64,000 bases of DNA from an uncultured Collinsella sp. (GTDB lineage Bacteria > Actinomycetota > Coriobacteriia > Coriobacteriales > Coriobacteriaceae), in NCBI GenBank assembly GCA_958415525.1, contig CATYZE010000002.1, positions 78,895-142,894 on the forward strand, in the 5' to 3' direction. The notes under the pieces are model-generated. The model was not told where the DNA came from, did no database searches, and was given only the letters and a program-made list of their open reading frames with translations. The first letter of the stretch is position 1. Each line of letters begins with the position of its first letter. The position numbers and the translations under genes are program-made. This document shows positions 25,860 to 34,873 of the stretch, one piece after another.

Positions 25860-27632
25860 ATGACTGATACTGAGAACAAGGTGTATGCCCGCCGCTGCGA
25901 GAGCCATGTCGAGGCCCTGCGCCGCGCCGTTCCGGGCTGCATCGAGAAGGTCGAGTGGCAGTGCGAGGACCAGCTGACGATCACCGTCAAGCTGGACCGT
26001 CTGCCCGAGGCCGTCCACTACCTGTACTACGAGCGCTACGGCTGGATTCCCGTGATCGTCGGCAACGACGAGCGCAGCCTGTGTGGCCGCTACGCCGTGT
26101 ACTACCTCATCTCCATGGAGGGGGAGGACCCCGGCTGGGTGACCGTGCGCGCCGAGGTCGATCCCGCCAAGATGACGTTCCCGTCCGTGACGCCGTTCGT
26201 CCCCGCCTGCGTGTGGGGCGAGCGCGAGCTGCGCGATATGTTCGGCCTGATTCCCGAGGGCCTGCCCGATCGCCGTCGCCTGGTGCTACCCGACGACTGG
26301 CCGAGCGGTCTGTACCCGCTGCGCAAGGACTCCATGGACTACCGTTTCCGTCCCGCTCCCGTAAGCGACATGGAAAACTACGAGTTCTTGGCCGACACCA
26401 AGGGCAAGGAGACGACTCTTGTCCCCATGGGACCTTTGCACATTACCTCCGACGAGCCCGGCCACTTCCGCCTGTTCGTGGAGGGCGAGACGATCGTCGA
26501 CGCCGACTACCGCCTGTTCTATGTGCACCGCGGCATGGAGAAGGTCGCCGAGACGCGCCTGAACTATGACGCCGTGACGTTTTTGGCCGACCGTATCTGC
26601 GGTATCTGCGGCTGCGCCCACTCGGTGGCCTATGCTGAGGCTGTCGAGCGCGCCCAGGGCGTCCACGTCCCGCCGCGCGCCCAGTACATCCGCGCCATCA
26701 TGCTCGAGGTCGAGCGCCTGCACTCGCACCTGCTCAACATTGGCTTGGCGTCGCACTACACCGGCTTCGATTCCGGCTTCCAGCAGTTCTTCCGCGTCCG
26801 CGAGAAGTCCATGGACCTGGCCGAGAAGCTCTCCGGTCACCGCAAGACCTATGGCCTCAACGTGATCGGCGGCGTGCGTCGCGACATCCTGGCCGAGCAG
26901 AAGCTCTCCACGCTCACGACCATCCACCAGCTGCGCTCCGAGGTCACCGAGCTCGTCGACGTCCTGCTCTCCACGCCCAACTTTATTGAGCGTACGAGCG
27001 GCATCGGCATCCTCGACCGCAAGATCGCCCGCGACTTCTCGCCGGTCGGTCCGCTCATGCGCGGCTCGGGTTATGCCCGCGACGTGCGTTTTGACCATCC
27101 CTTCGACGGCTATGCCGATCCCGACATCCAAAAGATGCATGCGGCCACGGCCGACACCTGCGATGCCTTCGGCCGTACCGCCGTGCGTATCCAGGAGGTC
27201 TACGATTCGATCGACATGATCGAGACCATGCTCGAGAACTGCCCGTCGGGCCCCATCCTCACCACGGATTGGGAGTACACGCCGCACAAGTACGCCATCG
27301 GTGCTACCGAGGCGCCGCGCGGCGAGGACGTGCACTGGGCCATGCTCGGCAACAACCAGAAGTGCTACCGTTGGCGCGCCAAGGCTGCTACGTACAGCAA
27401 CTGGCCGGTCCTGCGCTACATGTTCCGCGGCAACACCGTGGGTGATGCGGCGCTCATCGTCGGCTCGCTCGACCCGTGCTACTCCTGCACCGACCGCGTG
27501 ACGGTGACCGACGTGGCCGCCAAGCGCGACCACGTGCTGGATAAGGAGCAGTTCGAGAACGTCTGGCGCGACAAGTCGCCGCTTGCGGGCGAGGGCACCA
27601 TGGCCGCTCCGCTCGATGAGGAGGCGCTCTAA
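25860..27632 (+). CDS. hyfG: Group 4 [NiFe]-hydrogenase large subunit (NuoC-NuoD fusion)
   Basis: This 590-residue protein has an N-terminal NuoC-like domain (aa 1-170) fused to the NuoD/HycE catalytic domain. Nickel ligands are visible as RICGICGCAH (near aa 243-253) and DPCYSC (near aa 538). About 45 residues follow the last Cys motif, as in precursors that HycI trims after maturation. This is the H2-evolving active subunit. HycE and HyfG are alike in this layout; the three antiporter neighbours decide for HyfG. Start 25860 follows GAGGTGGAG. Confidence 0.96.
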   Translation: MTDTENKVYARRCESHVEALRRAVPGCIEKVEWQCEDQLTITVKLDRLPEAVHYLYYERYGWIPVIVGNDERSLCGRYAVYYLISMEGEDPGWVTVRAEVDPAKMTFPSVTPFVPACVWGERELRDMFGLIPEGLPDRRRLVLPDDWPSGLYPLRKDSMDYRFRPAPVSDMENYEFLADTKGKETTLVPMGPLHITSDEPGHFRLFVEGETIVDADYRLFYVHRGMEKVAETRLNYDAVTFLADRICGICGCAHSVAYAEAVERAQGVHVPPRAQYIRAIMLEVERLHSHLLNIGLASHYTGFDSGFQQFFRVREKSMDLAEKLSGHRKTYGLNVIGGVRRDILAEQKLSTLTTIHQLRSEVTELVDVLLSTPNFIERTSGIGILDRKIARDFSPVGPLMRGSGYARDVRFDHPFDGYADPDIQKMHAATADTCDAFGRTAVRIQEVYDSIDMIETMLENCPSGPILTTDWEYTPHKYAIGATEAPRGEDVHWAMLGNNQKCYRWRAKAATYSNWPVLRYMFRGNTVGDAALIVGSLDPCYSCTDRVTVTDVAAKRDHVLDKEQFENVWRDKSPLAGEGTMAAPLDEEAL

Positions 27633-27633
27633 T

Positions 27634-28350
27634 ATGCTGAAGCTTTGGAAGGTTAACGCCAAGGCCGGCGACGCGACGGTCAAGTACCCGTTTGCGCCGT
27701 TCCCCACCAACAAGGACATGCGCGGCAAGCCCGAGCACAACGCCGAACTCTGCATCGCCTGCGGTGCCTGCGGCGTCGCGTGCCCGGCCGATGCCATCCG
27801 CATGGATACCGACCTTGCGGCCGATACCATCACCTGGTCGATCGACTACGGCCGCTGCATCTTCTGCGGCCGCTGCGAGGAAGCCTGCCCCATGGAGGCC
27901 ATCAAGCTCACCGAGGAGTTTGAGCTGGCCGTCATGAGTAAGGACGACCTCACCAGCAAGAGCGTCTACACGCTCGAGCACTGCTCGCGCTGCGGCAAGC
28001 CGTTCGCTCCGCACAAGGAGATCGACTACGCCAAGCGCCTGCTGCAGAAGGCCGGTGGCATGGAGGCCGAGCAGGCCGCCCGCACCGTCGGTATGTGCCA
28101 GGAGTGCAAGCGCGAGCTCGACGCCCTGCGCGCCGCCTCGGCCGTAAAGACCGGTAACGCCGCCGGCATGGTTGCTAACGAGACGCCCACGTCTGGCGAG
28201 CCCCAGGGTCCCGGTATGGAGTATCTGGGCGGCCACGGTGTGAACCCGGAATATATCGACCGCGAGCTTAACCCCGATGCGCCCGAGATTCCCGCCGGTC
28301 CGGCGCCGGTCGAGGGCATCATCATGGATCTCGATAAGAAGGAGGAGTAA
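27634..28350 (+). CDS. hyfH: Hydrogenase-4 ferredoxin subunit H (NuoI/HycF-like)
   Basis: This 238-residue protein has two [4Fe-4S] motifs, CIACGACGVAC and CIFCGRCEEAC, then the family's extra CSRC and CQEC pairs, which may hold zinc. An acidic, Pro/Gly-rich tail of about 55 residues makes it longer than the E. coli proteins (about 180 aa). It carries electrons between HyfA and HyfI. ATG 27634 begins 2 bp after the hyfG stop; the in-frame extension upstream lies inside hyfG and is rejected. Confidence 0.92.
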   Translation: MLKLWKVNAKAGDATVKYPFAPFPTNKDMRGKPEHNAELCIACGACGVACPADAIRMDTDLAADTITWSIDYGRCIFCGRCEEACPMEAIKLTEEFELAVMSKDDLTSKSVYTLEHCSRCGKPFAPHKEIDYAKRLLQKAGGMEAEQAARTVGMCQECKRELDALRAASAVKTGNAAGMVANETPTSGEPQGPGMEYLGGHGVNPEYIDRELNPDAPEIPAGPAPVEGIIMDLDKKEE

Positions 28351-28352
28351 CC

Positions 28353-29135
28353 ATGGCCGAACCCACGCTTTTGCCCGAGCGGCTTCAGTACCGCCCGACC
28401 AAGATCGAGCTCGACGAGAGCATCGAGAAGGCCAAGGCGACCCTTCTTAAGAAGATCAAGCGCTCGGTGTACGTCTACCGCGTTGACTGCGGTGGCTGCA
28501 ACGGCTGCGAGATCGAGATCTTCGGCTCCATCACGCCCGTCTTTGACGTTGAGCGTTTTGGTATTAAGGTCGTGCCGTCGCCGCGCCACGCCGATGTGCT
28601 GCTGTACACCGGCGCCGTGACGCGTGCCATGCGCATGCCGGCCCTGCGTGCCTTTGAGGCCGCACCCGATCCCAAGATCGTGGTGTCCTACGGCGCGTGT
28701 GGCTGCACCGGCGGCATTTTCTACGACAACTACTGCGTGTGGGGCGGCACGGACAAGATTTTGCCGGTCGATGTCTACATCCCCGGCTGCCCGCCCAGCC
28801 CCGCGCAGACCATCTACGGCTTTGCCATGGCGCTCGGTCTGCTCGACCAAAAGCTCCATGCCGAGACCACGGTGGAGGCCGATGGCGAGCAGGCCGATAT
28901 CCTGCACCCCGGCGTGCCGTACAAGCTGCGCGTTGCCATCGAGCGCGAGGCTCGTGCCATGAGCGGCTACCGCTATGGCCGCGACCTGGCCAACGAGTTT
29001 ATGGATACGCTCGAGGGTGCGCCCAAGGGTGATATCCGCGGCGCCATGGCGCTACTGATCGACAAGCAGGATGATCCCCGTCGCGTCGAGGTGTACTCGG
29101 CGCTGCAGGATCTGGTGCTGGCCGGAGGTCGCTAG
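28353..29135 (+). CDS. hyfI: Hydrogenase-4 small subunit (NuoB/HycG-like)
   Basis: This 260-residue protein has the NuoB-type proximal [4Fe-4S] ligands: VDCGGCNGCEIEI, the SYGACGCTGG segment and VYIPGCPPSP. It lies next to the [NiFe] subunit and passes electrons to protons at the active site. Length matches HyfI (252 aa). It follows hyfH by 2 bp with AAGGAGGAGT as ribosome site. Confidence 0.95.
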   Translation: MAEPTLLPERLQYRPTKIELDESIEKAKATLLKKIKRSVYVYRVDCGGCNGCEIEIFGSITPVFDVERFGIKVVPSPRHADVLLYTGAVTRAMRMPALRAFEAAPDPKIVVSYGACGCTGGIFYDNYCVWGGTDKILPVDVYIPGCPPSPAQTIYGFAMALGLLDQKLHAETTVEADGEQADILHPGVPYKLRVAIEREARAMSGYRYGRDLANEFMDTLEGAPKGDIRGAMALLIDKQDDPRRVEVYSALQDLVLAGGR

Positions 29136-29717
29136 ATGGAGCTTGTGGACCGCTCTGGTTACTTTGCGGGCCCCGGCATGCTCGGCGGTTCCTTCGGTGA
29201 TGCCTCGCGCGCAAGTGGCGAGGCTGCCGAGGGCGTCGCCGATCCCTGCCTGACCCATGCACCCGATCAGGTGGTCTTCTACGAGCTCACGCGCAAGTTT
29301 GTCGAGACCGAGGAAGACGTTCCCCAGGAGGCCTGCGACGTGCTGTACTACACGCTCGCCGTGGGCCACCATACCGGCGTGCTCGATTGCTTTGAGCCGC
29401 GCCTGTCCGTGCCGGTGGACGTGTTCTATTCGCTGGTCGATGCGCTGCCGGAAGGGGAGGCCCGGACTAAGTTTGAGGCCATCCGCTCCTTTGGCGAGTG
29501 CCAGCTCGACAAGGCGGCCGTGCCGTCGCTGCTCGAGGCCTGCGATGCCTTGCTCGACGAGCGCGGCTTTCGCGGCTCGGCCAAGGCGGGTATCTCGGTG
29601 TTCGATGACGACTTTGGCCTGCATGCCCAGCAGGTCGCGTTTCTGATGAAGTTTCGCGACCTGGTGGAGCGCGTGCGCGACGTGTCGGGTGTGTACTTGA
29701 CGGGAAGGTTGCAGTAA
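29136..29717 (+). CDS. hycH: Formate hydrogenlyase maturation protein, HycH/HyfJ family
   Basis: This 193-residue protein resembles HycH/HyfJ: VVFYELTRKFVET matches the family's conserved start, and VGHHTGVLDC and LMKFRDLVERV recur in homologs. HycH is needed for formate hydrogenlyase maturation, with an undefined biochemical role. It starts directly after the hyfI stop and its stop overlaps the next start by one base (TAATG). The N-terminus is slightly longer than in E. coli. Confidence 0.85.
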   Translation: MELVDRSGYFAGPGMLGGSFGDASRASGEAAEGVADPCLTHAPDQVVFYELTRKFVETEEDVPQEACDVLYYTLAVGHHTGVLDCFEPRLSVPVDVFYSLVDALPEGEARTKFEAIRSFGECQLDKAAVPSLLEACDALLDERGFRGSAKAGISVFDDDFGLHAQQVAFLMKFRDLVERVRDVSGVYLTGRLQ

Positions 29718-30220
29718 TGGGCCGCGTTATCGATGGCCGCGTGAACGGCGCCCCCTTTGTGGGCATCGTGCTCACGGCCGGAAGCGTTTTGCGCGCCGAC
29801 GATGCCGCCGGCCCCGTGCTCTCCAAAAAGATGGAGGACGCGCCCCTTGCCGGTTGGTACACCATCGACGGCGGGCAGACGCCCGAGGACGACATCATCG
29901 AGGTCAAGCGCGAGCGTCCGCCGCGCTTGGTGCTTGTGGATGCCGCCGATATGGCGTTGCCCGTCGGTTCGATCCGTCTGCTCGACAAACGTGATGTGGC
30001 TCGCAAGTCGATGTTCACCACGCATTCGCTTCCGCTCTCGATTTTGATCGAAGAGATCGAGCAATCATGCGATGATATCGTCTTCGTAGGGATTCAGCCG
30101 GGCGACACGGAGTTCTACAACCCCATGTCCCCGGAGGTCTTTGACGCCGTCGACGCCGTGTACGACGCCGTGGCCGCCAACGACTTTTCCCACTTTGTTC
30201 GCTTGGGGCAGGAGCTGTAG
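29717..30220 (+). CDS. hycI: Hydrogenase maturation endopeptidase HycI
   Basis: This 167-residue protein aligns with HycI, which removes the C-terminal tail of the large subunit after nickel insertion. The nickel-binding acids appear in LRADDAAGP and VDAADM, and the His in FTTHSLP; GIQPGDTEFYNPMS is a family signature. The usual GN ahead of the first acidic motif is GS here. It sits at the end of the hyf structural genes, and its substrate is very likely HyfG. Confidence 0.92.
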   Translation: MGRVIDGRVNGAPFVGIVLTAGSVLRADDAAGPVLSKKMEDAPLAGWYTIDGGQTPEDDIIEVKRERPPRLVLVDAADMALPVGSIRLLDKRDVARKSMFTTHSLPLSILIEEIEQSCDDIVFVGIQPGDTEFYNPMSPEVFDAVDAVYDAVAANDFSHFVRLGQEL

Positions 30221-30259
30221 GAGCGCTTGTCCCTGCTGATTAGGAAAGTAGTGATTGAC

Positions 30260-31099
30260 ATGGCAGATACCAAGGTGGAGTATCCCGCTCCCGATTGCCT
30301 GGCGCCCGCCGCGATCGAGGCAAAGACCGAGGCCGCCGGCGTGACCAAGGCAAACCTGCCGGTCGCGAAGGCCTTTGTCTTGGCGATGTTCGCCGGTGCG
30401 TTCATCGCCTTCGGTGGCCTGTTCTTTACCGTGTTTTTGAGTGATAGCACCTTGGGCTGGGGTGCCCAGCGCGTTGTGGGTGGCCTGTGCTTTTGCTTGG
30501 GCCTGGTGCTCGTGCTGGTGTGCGGCGCCGAGCTCTTTACGGGCAACTCACTTATGGTCTGCGCGCTCAAGAGCAAAAAGATCACGCTGCCCCAGATGCT
30601 CAAAGCCTGGCTGGTCGTGTGGGTCGGTAACTTTGTCGGTGCCCTGTTCATCGTCTTTTTGGTGTACATGGCCGGCATCTATAAGCTCAACGGCGAGGCG
30701 GTCGCCAATTCCATGGTGAGCGTCGCCGCCGGCAAGGTGACGATCGACTGGGTGACGATCTTCTTCCGCGGCATCCTGTGCAACATTTTTGTGTGCCTGG
30801 CCGTGTGGATCGGCACCGCCGGCAAGACCGTGGTCGACAAGGTCGTGGGCATTCTGCTGCCCATCGCCGCCTTTGTGGCCTGCGGTTTTGAGCACTGCGT
30901 TGCCAACATGTACTTTTTGCCCATGGGTGCCGTGATGCACGCGTGCGGCTATGGTGCCGACGTCGCCGGTGCCGATGCGCTCGACGCCGCGGGCATTGCG
31001 TTTAACCTGTCCGCCGCCACGCTGGGCAACATCGTGGGCGGCGCGGTTCTGGTCGCGCTCGGCTACTGGTTTATCTACGCCAAGAAGTCCGAGGCGTAA
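30260..31099 (+). CDS. focA: Formate/nitrite transporter family channel, probable formate channel
   Basis: This 279-residue membrane protein has six predicted helices and FNT-family segments: GAFIAFGGLFFTVF, CGAELFTGNSLM and the large central GFEHCVANMYFLP. FocA-type channels move formate across the membrane. Placed directly behind formate hydrogenlyase genes, formate is the most likely substrate. ATG 30260 is chosen; an upstream in-frame TTG (30227) has its ribosome site too close. Confidence 0.9.
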   Translation: MADTKVEYPAPDCLAPAAIEAKTEAAGVTKANLPVAKAFVLAMFAGAFIAFGGLFFTVFLSDSTLGWGAQRVVGGLCFCLGLVLVLVCGAELFTGNSLMVCALKSKKITLPQMLKAWLVVWVGNFVGALFIVFLVYMAGIYKLNGEAVANSMVSVAAGKVTIDWVTIFFRGILCNIFVCLAVWIGTAGKTVVDKVVGILLPIAAFVACGFEHCVANMYFLPMGAVMHACGYGADVAGADALDAAGIAFNLSAATLGNIVGGAVLVALGYWFIYAKKSEA

Positions 31100-31121
31100 G
31101 GTACCGTCTGTTTGACGTTGG

Positions 31122-31157
31122 GCCTCCCGCGGGGCGTTGCCGTGCGGGAGGCTTTTT
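31122..31157 (+). terminator. Terminator after focA
   Basis: A 9-bp GC stem (31122-31130 with 31144-31152) with a 13-nt loop is followed by five T. It marks the end of the hyf-focA transcription unit. Confidence 0.85.
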
Positions 31158-31221
31158 GGGTCTGGGGCTCGTTGCCGGGCTCTTGGCCTGTTGTGTTTGG
31201 CTGATGAAAGGGGTAATCGAG

Positions 31222-33339
31222 ATGGCATCTGCTGTGAAGCGTGACGGTCGCGCCGTGGTGACCACATGCGGGGGATGCTATGCCGATTGCGCCTTTGCGG
31301 CACGCGTTGAGGACGGTCGCGTGGTGGCCGAGTTGCCGGTGCCGGGGCATCCGTGCGCGGCGCGTGCCCTGTGCGCCCGCGGACGGCATCGCCTGGCAAT
31401 GCCGTTTGACGAGCGCGACCGCATTTTGCATCCCATGCGCCGCCGCGCCGATGGCTCGGGGTTTGATGCGATTTCGTGGGACGAGGCGTTTTCGGAGATC
31501 GCGGCGCGCCTTGGGGGGATTGTTGACGGGCATGGTCCGCGCGCGCTGGGCATGACGCTCGGCGTGCCCTCGTTCGACCGCTACTGGGCGTGTCGTTTTA
31601 TGCATGCGCTGGGCTCGCCCAACGTATACGGTGCAGACGGTGCCTGCGAGGTAAGCCGACTTACCGGTTGGGAGCACAGCCTGGGTTATAGTCCCACCTC
31701 CGACCTTGCGCATACCGACTGCATCATGTACCTGGGTCGTTCCATTGTCGATTCGTCGACGATGGGGGCCGTTGATGCGCTCAATGATGCGCGCCGGCGC
31801 GGGGCGAAGATTATTGTGGTTGACCCCCGGCGCAGTGGCTCTGCTGCGCTTGCCGACCGCTGGCTGCGCGTGCGTCCGGGCTGCGACTTGGCGCTGCTGT
31901 TGGGTATTGTCCACGTGCTGATTGCCGAGGACCTGTACGATCACGAGTTCGTGACCCGCTATACCACGGGCTTTGACGAGCTGGCGCAGGCGGCCCGTGC
32001 TTGGACGCCCGAGTGGGCCGAGTCCATGTGCGACGTGCCGGCCGCAGAGATTGTCGCCACGGCGCGCGATCTAGCTGCCGCGGCGCCTGCTGCGGTGGTG
32101 GATGCTGGCTTTCATGGTGGCATCGGTATCGCGTATGCGAACAGTACCCAGACGGCGCGAGCTATCTGCATGGTCGATGTGCTGCTGGGCTGTATTGGAC
32201 ATGCGGGCGGAGCACTCAATCCACCCACACCGCTTGCGCTGGGCGACCTCGATCCCGCACGCTTTGCGACGCCGCCGGTGCCGCGCGGGCCCAAGCTGGG
32301 GTCCGAGCGCTATCCGCTGGTCGATCCGGTGCGCGGCCTGTGCACGACTATCGGTCAGTCGATTCTTGCCGGAGACCTGCACGGGCTGATCGTTTACGCC
32401 AGCAATCCCGGTGCGGGCTATGGCAATGCTGGTGCGTGGCTATCGATTCTGGAACAGCTTGATCTACTCGTGACGATTGATATTCGCTGGTCCGAGACGG
32501 CGCGCGCTTCTGACTTCGTGCTGCCCGATGTGACGTATCAGGAAGCCGACCGCGGCGTGGGAACGGTGACAGGCGCCAACGATGCGCGCGTGTTCTACCG
32601 CAACGCCGTGCTGCCTGTGCAGCATGACGACACACGTCCCGGTCGGGAGATTTTTGCCGGTCTGGCGCAGGCCTGCGGCGTGGGTGAGTACTTTCGGTTT
32701 ACGTCCGACGATCTGGCGGCTGCCCAGGTGGCGCCGTTTGGGATCAATCTGGACGAGCTCAAGGAGCGCGGCTGGGTCGACACGGGTGTTGCGCTGCCGT
32801 CGCGTACGGGCGAGCCTGTGATCCCCTTGAACGGCGGCAGGATCGCGCTGGCAAGCGACGTATGGGAACGCGCCGGTCTGGGTCGTGTGCCCAACTGGAT
32901 CGCGCCCATGGTTGAGCCAAGCCCGGGAACGTTTCGCCTCATTAGCGGCAACCGTCCCTTTGAGTCGCATACCTCGCGAAGGCTTGCGGCCCAAGGTGCC
33001 GCCGAGGTTGGATTGGATCTGGATGCCGTGCAGATGAATGCCGATGCTGCTGCGCACATGGGCATCGCTGACGGCGAGATCGTCGAGCTTGTGAGCGATA
33101 TGGGCCGCGACCGCGTGCGCGTGGAGACGACGCCGTTTCTGCATCCGGCGTGCATCTTCACCTCGGCCGCTCCCGGCGGGCGTTCGTTTGGCGCCGATGC
33201 CGGTGGCGCTCAAGCCTTGGGCGTGGGTCCGCTCGACCATACGCCGTTGCGTTGGGACCCGTTGACGGGCGCTGCGCTCACCCAGGAAAACGCCGTTCGC
33301 GTGGAAAAGATCGCGGCACGCGAGGATAATAGCGATTGA
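31222..33339 (+). CDS. Molybdopterin-dependent oxidoreductase, DMSO reductase superfamily, substrate unknown
   Basis: This 705-residue protein has an N-terminal [4Fe-4S] motif (TCGGCYADC plus a later CARG), the molybdopterin fold, and a probable molybdenum-ligand cysteine in GADGACEVSRL. The C-terminal MoCo-binding domain includes FRLISGNRPFESHTS. No twin-arginine signal is seen, so it is likely cytoplasmic. It has Cys where FdhF has Sec and lacks the FdhF His-Gly-Pro motif, so it is probably not a formate dehydrogenase. No partner subunit is adjacent. ATG 31222 follows GAAAGGGG; upstream codons overlap the focA terminator. Substrate cannot be named. Confidence 0.88.
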   Translation: MASAVKRDGRAVVTTCGGCYADCAFAARVEDGRVVAELPVPGHPCAARALCARGRHRLAMPFDERDRILHPMRRRADGSGFDAISWDEAFSEIAARLGGIVDGHGPRALGMTLGVPSFDRYWACRFMHALGSPNVYGADGACEVSRLTGWEHSLGYSPTSDLAHTDCIMYLGRSIVDSSTMGAVDALNDARRRGAKIIVVDPRRSGSAALADRWLRVRPGCDLALLLGIVHVLIAEDLYDHEFVTRYTTGFDELAQAARAWTPEWAESMCDVPAAEIVATARDLAAAAPAAVVDAGFHGGIGIAYANSTQTARAICMVDVLLGCIGHAGGALNPPTPLALGDLDPARFATPPVPRGPKLGSERYPLVDPVRGLCTTIGQSILAGDLHGLIVYASNPGAGYGNAGAWLSILEQLDLLVTIDIRWSETARASDFVLPDVTYQEADRGVGTVTGANDARVFYRNAVLPVQHDDTRPGREIFAGLAQACGVGEYFRFTSDDLAAAQVAPFGINLDELKERGWVDTGVALPSRTGEPVIPLNGGRIALASDVWERAGLGRVPNWIAPMVEPSPGTFRLISGNRPFESHTSRRLAAQGAAEVGLDLDAVQMNADAAAHMGIADGEIVELVSDMGRDRVRVETTPFLHPACIFTSAAPGGRSFGADAGGAQALGVGPLDHTPLRWDPLTGAALTQENAVRVEKIAAREDNSD

Positions 33340-33415
33340 TTGACTCAGCCGATCGAATTGGCTGATAGTTTGACGTTCGAACGATTGATTCACCTTTGGT
33401 TTTGAAAGGTCGCAC

Positions 33416-34873
33416 ATGAGCGATAGCCAGAACATGTCCGATGAGGTACGCGCCCGCCTGCGCGCCATTCCTTCCGTCAACGAGCTGCTTGCCGAGTGGC
33501 CGGTGGTGAAGGCGGCGGGGGAGACCTGCGACGCGGTGGTCCATGCTGCCGTGACGGCCGAACTCGATGAGGAGCGCGCCGCCATTCGCGCCGGTGCCGC
33601 CCCGCGTTCCAAGCGCGAGCTGGCCTCGGCCATCGAGTGGCGTGCGCATCGCTCCGCACTGCCGAGCCTGCGCCCCGCCGTCAACGCCACGGGTGTGGTC
33701 ATCCATACCAATCTGGGCCGCGCCCCGCTCGCGGAGTCGGCGGCAAAGGCCGTGGCCGAGGTCGCGCGCGGCTACAGCACGCTCGAGTACAGCGTGGACA
33801 CCTGCTCGCGCGGGTCGCGCAAGGAGCACGCTGCGCAGCTGATCCGCTCGCTCACCGGTGCCGAGGATGCGCTGGTCGTCAACAACAATGCCGCCGCGGT
33901 GCTGCTGGTGCTTGCCACCCATGCCGCGGGCAAAGAGGTCATCGTGAGCCGTGGCGAGCTCGTCGAGATCGGTGGCAGCTTCCGCATCCCCGATGTAATG
34001 GAGGCTTCGGGCGCCAAGCTCGTCGAGGTCGGAGCCACCAACCGCACGCATCTCGCCGATTACGAGCGCGCCATCACGCCTGACACGGCCATGATTCTGA
34101 AGGTCCACCCTTCGAACTATCGCATCGAGGGCTTTCATGAGGAAGTGAGCTCCAAGGAGCTTGCCGCGCTGGCCCATAAGCATGGTCTGCTGTTCTACGA
34201 GGACCAGGGCTCGGGGGCGCTGTTACCCGACGACATCTTGGCGCGCGGCGGCGAGGAAACCACGCCGGCTTCGGTTTCGGCGGGGCTCGATCTGGTGTCG
34301 TGCTCGGGCGATAAGCTGCTCGGTGCCGCGCAGGCGGGCATCATCATGGGCCGTCGCGACCTGATCCAGGCCTGCGGCTCACATCCGCTCATGCGCGCCC
34401 TGCGCCCGGGCAAACTCGCGCTGACGGCGCTCGAGGCCACGCTGCGCATCTACATGGACGGCGCCGATGTGGCCCATCGCGACATTCCGGTGCTCAGCAT
34501 GCTCACGCTTCCGCAGGCTCATCTGGAGCGTCGCGCGCGCAAGCTGCGCGACCTTATGGCGGCGGGGCTCGATAAAGCCGGTTGTCCGTGTGCCGTTGAG
34601 CTTGAAATCGTCGAGGAGTCGTCGACGCCTGGTGGCGGTTCGCTGCCTACCGTCGAGCTGCCGACGATGTGTGTTGCCGTACGCCTTGTCGACGAGCGCC
34701 TGACGGTCGACGCACTCAAGCGCTCGCTCGTCCAGGACTTCGACACGCCGGTCGTCACGCGCACCTCGCACGATCGCATTCTGTTTGACGTTCGCACGCT
34801 TGTGGGCGACCGCGATATCGAGACCGCCGCCTCGACGCTTGCCGCGTGCGTTGCCAAGGCGGCGCGCCGATGA
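33416..34873 (+). CDS. selA: L-seryl-tRNA(Sec) selenium transferase
   Basis: This 485-residue PLP-dependent enzyme converts Ser-tRNA(Sec) to Sec-tRNA(Sec). NATGVVIHTNLGRAPLA and SCSGDKLLGAAQAG, with the PLP lysine, are clear SelA signatures. GAAAGGTCGCAC precedes ATG 33416. Its stop overlaps the selB start (ATGA). A small inverted repeat TCAGCC...GGCTGA lies at 33345-33365 upstream. It supplies the Sec needed by fdhF. Confidence 0.96.
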   Translation: MSDSQNMSDEVRARLRAIPSVNELLAEWPVVKAAGETCDAVVHAAVTAELDEERAAIRAGAAPRSKRELASAIEWRAHRSALPSLRPAVNATGVVIHTNLGRAPLAESAAKAVAEVARGYSTLEYSVDTCSRGSRKEHAAQLIRSLTGAEDALVVNNNAAAVLLVLATHAAGKEVIVSRGELVEIGGSFRIPDVMEASGAKLVEVGATNRTHLADYERAITPDTAMILKVHPSNYRIEGFHEEVSSKELAALAHKHGLLFYEDQGSGALLPDDILARGGEETTPASVSAGLDLVSCSGDKLLGAAQAGIIMGRRDLIQACGSHPLMRALRPGKLALTALEATLRIYMDGADVAHRDIPVLSMLTLPQAHLERRARKLRDLMAAGLDKAGCPCAVELEIVEESSTPGGGSLPTVELPTMCVAVRLVDERLTVDALKRSLVQDFDTPVVTRTSHDRILFDVRTLVGDRDIETAASTLAACVAKAARR

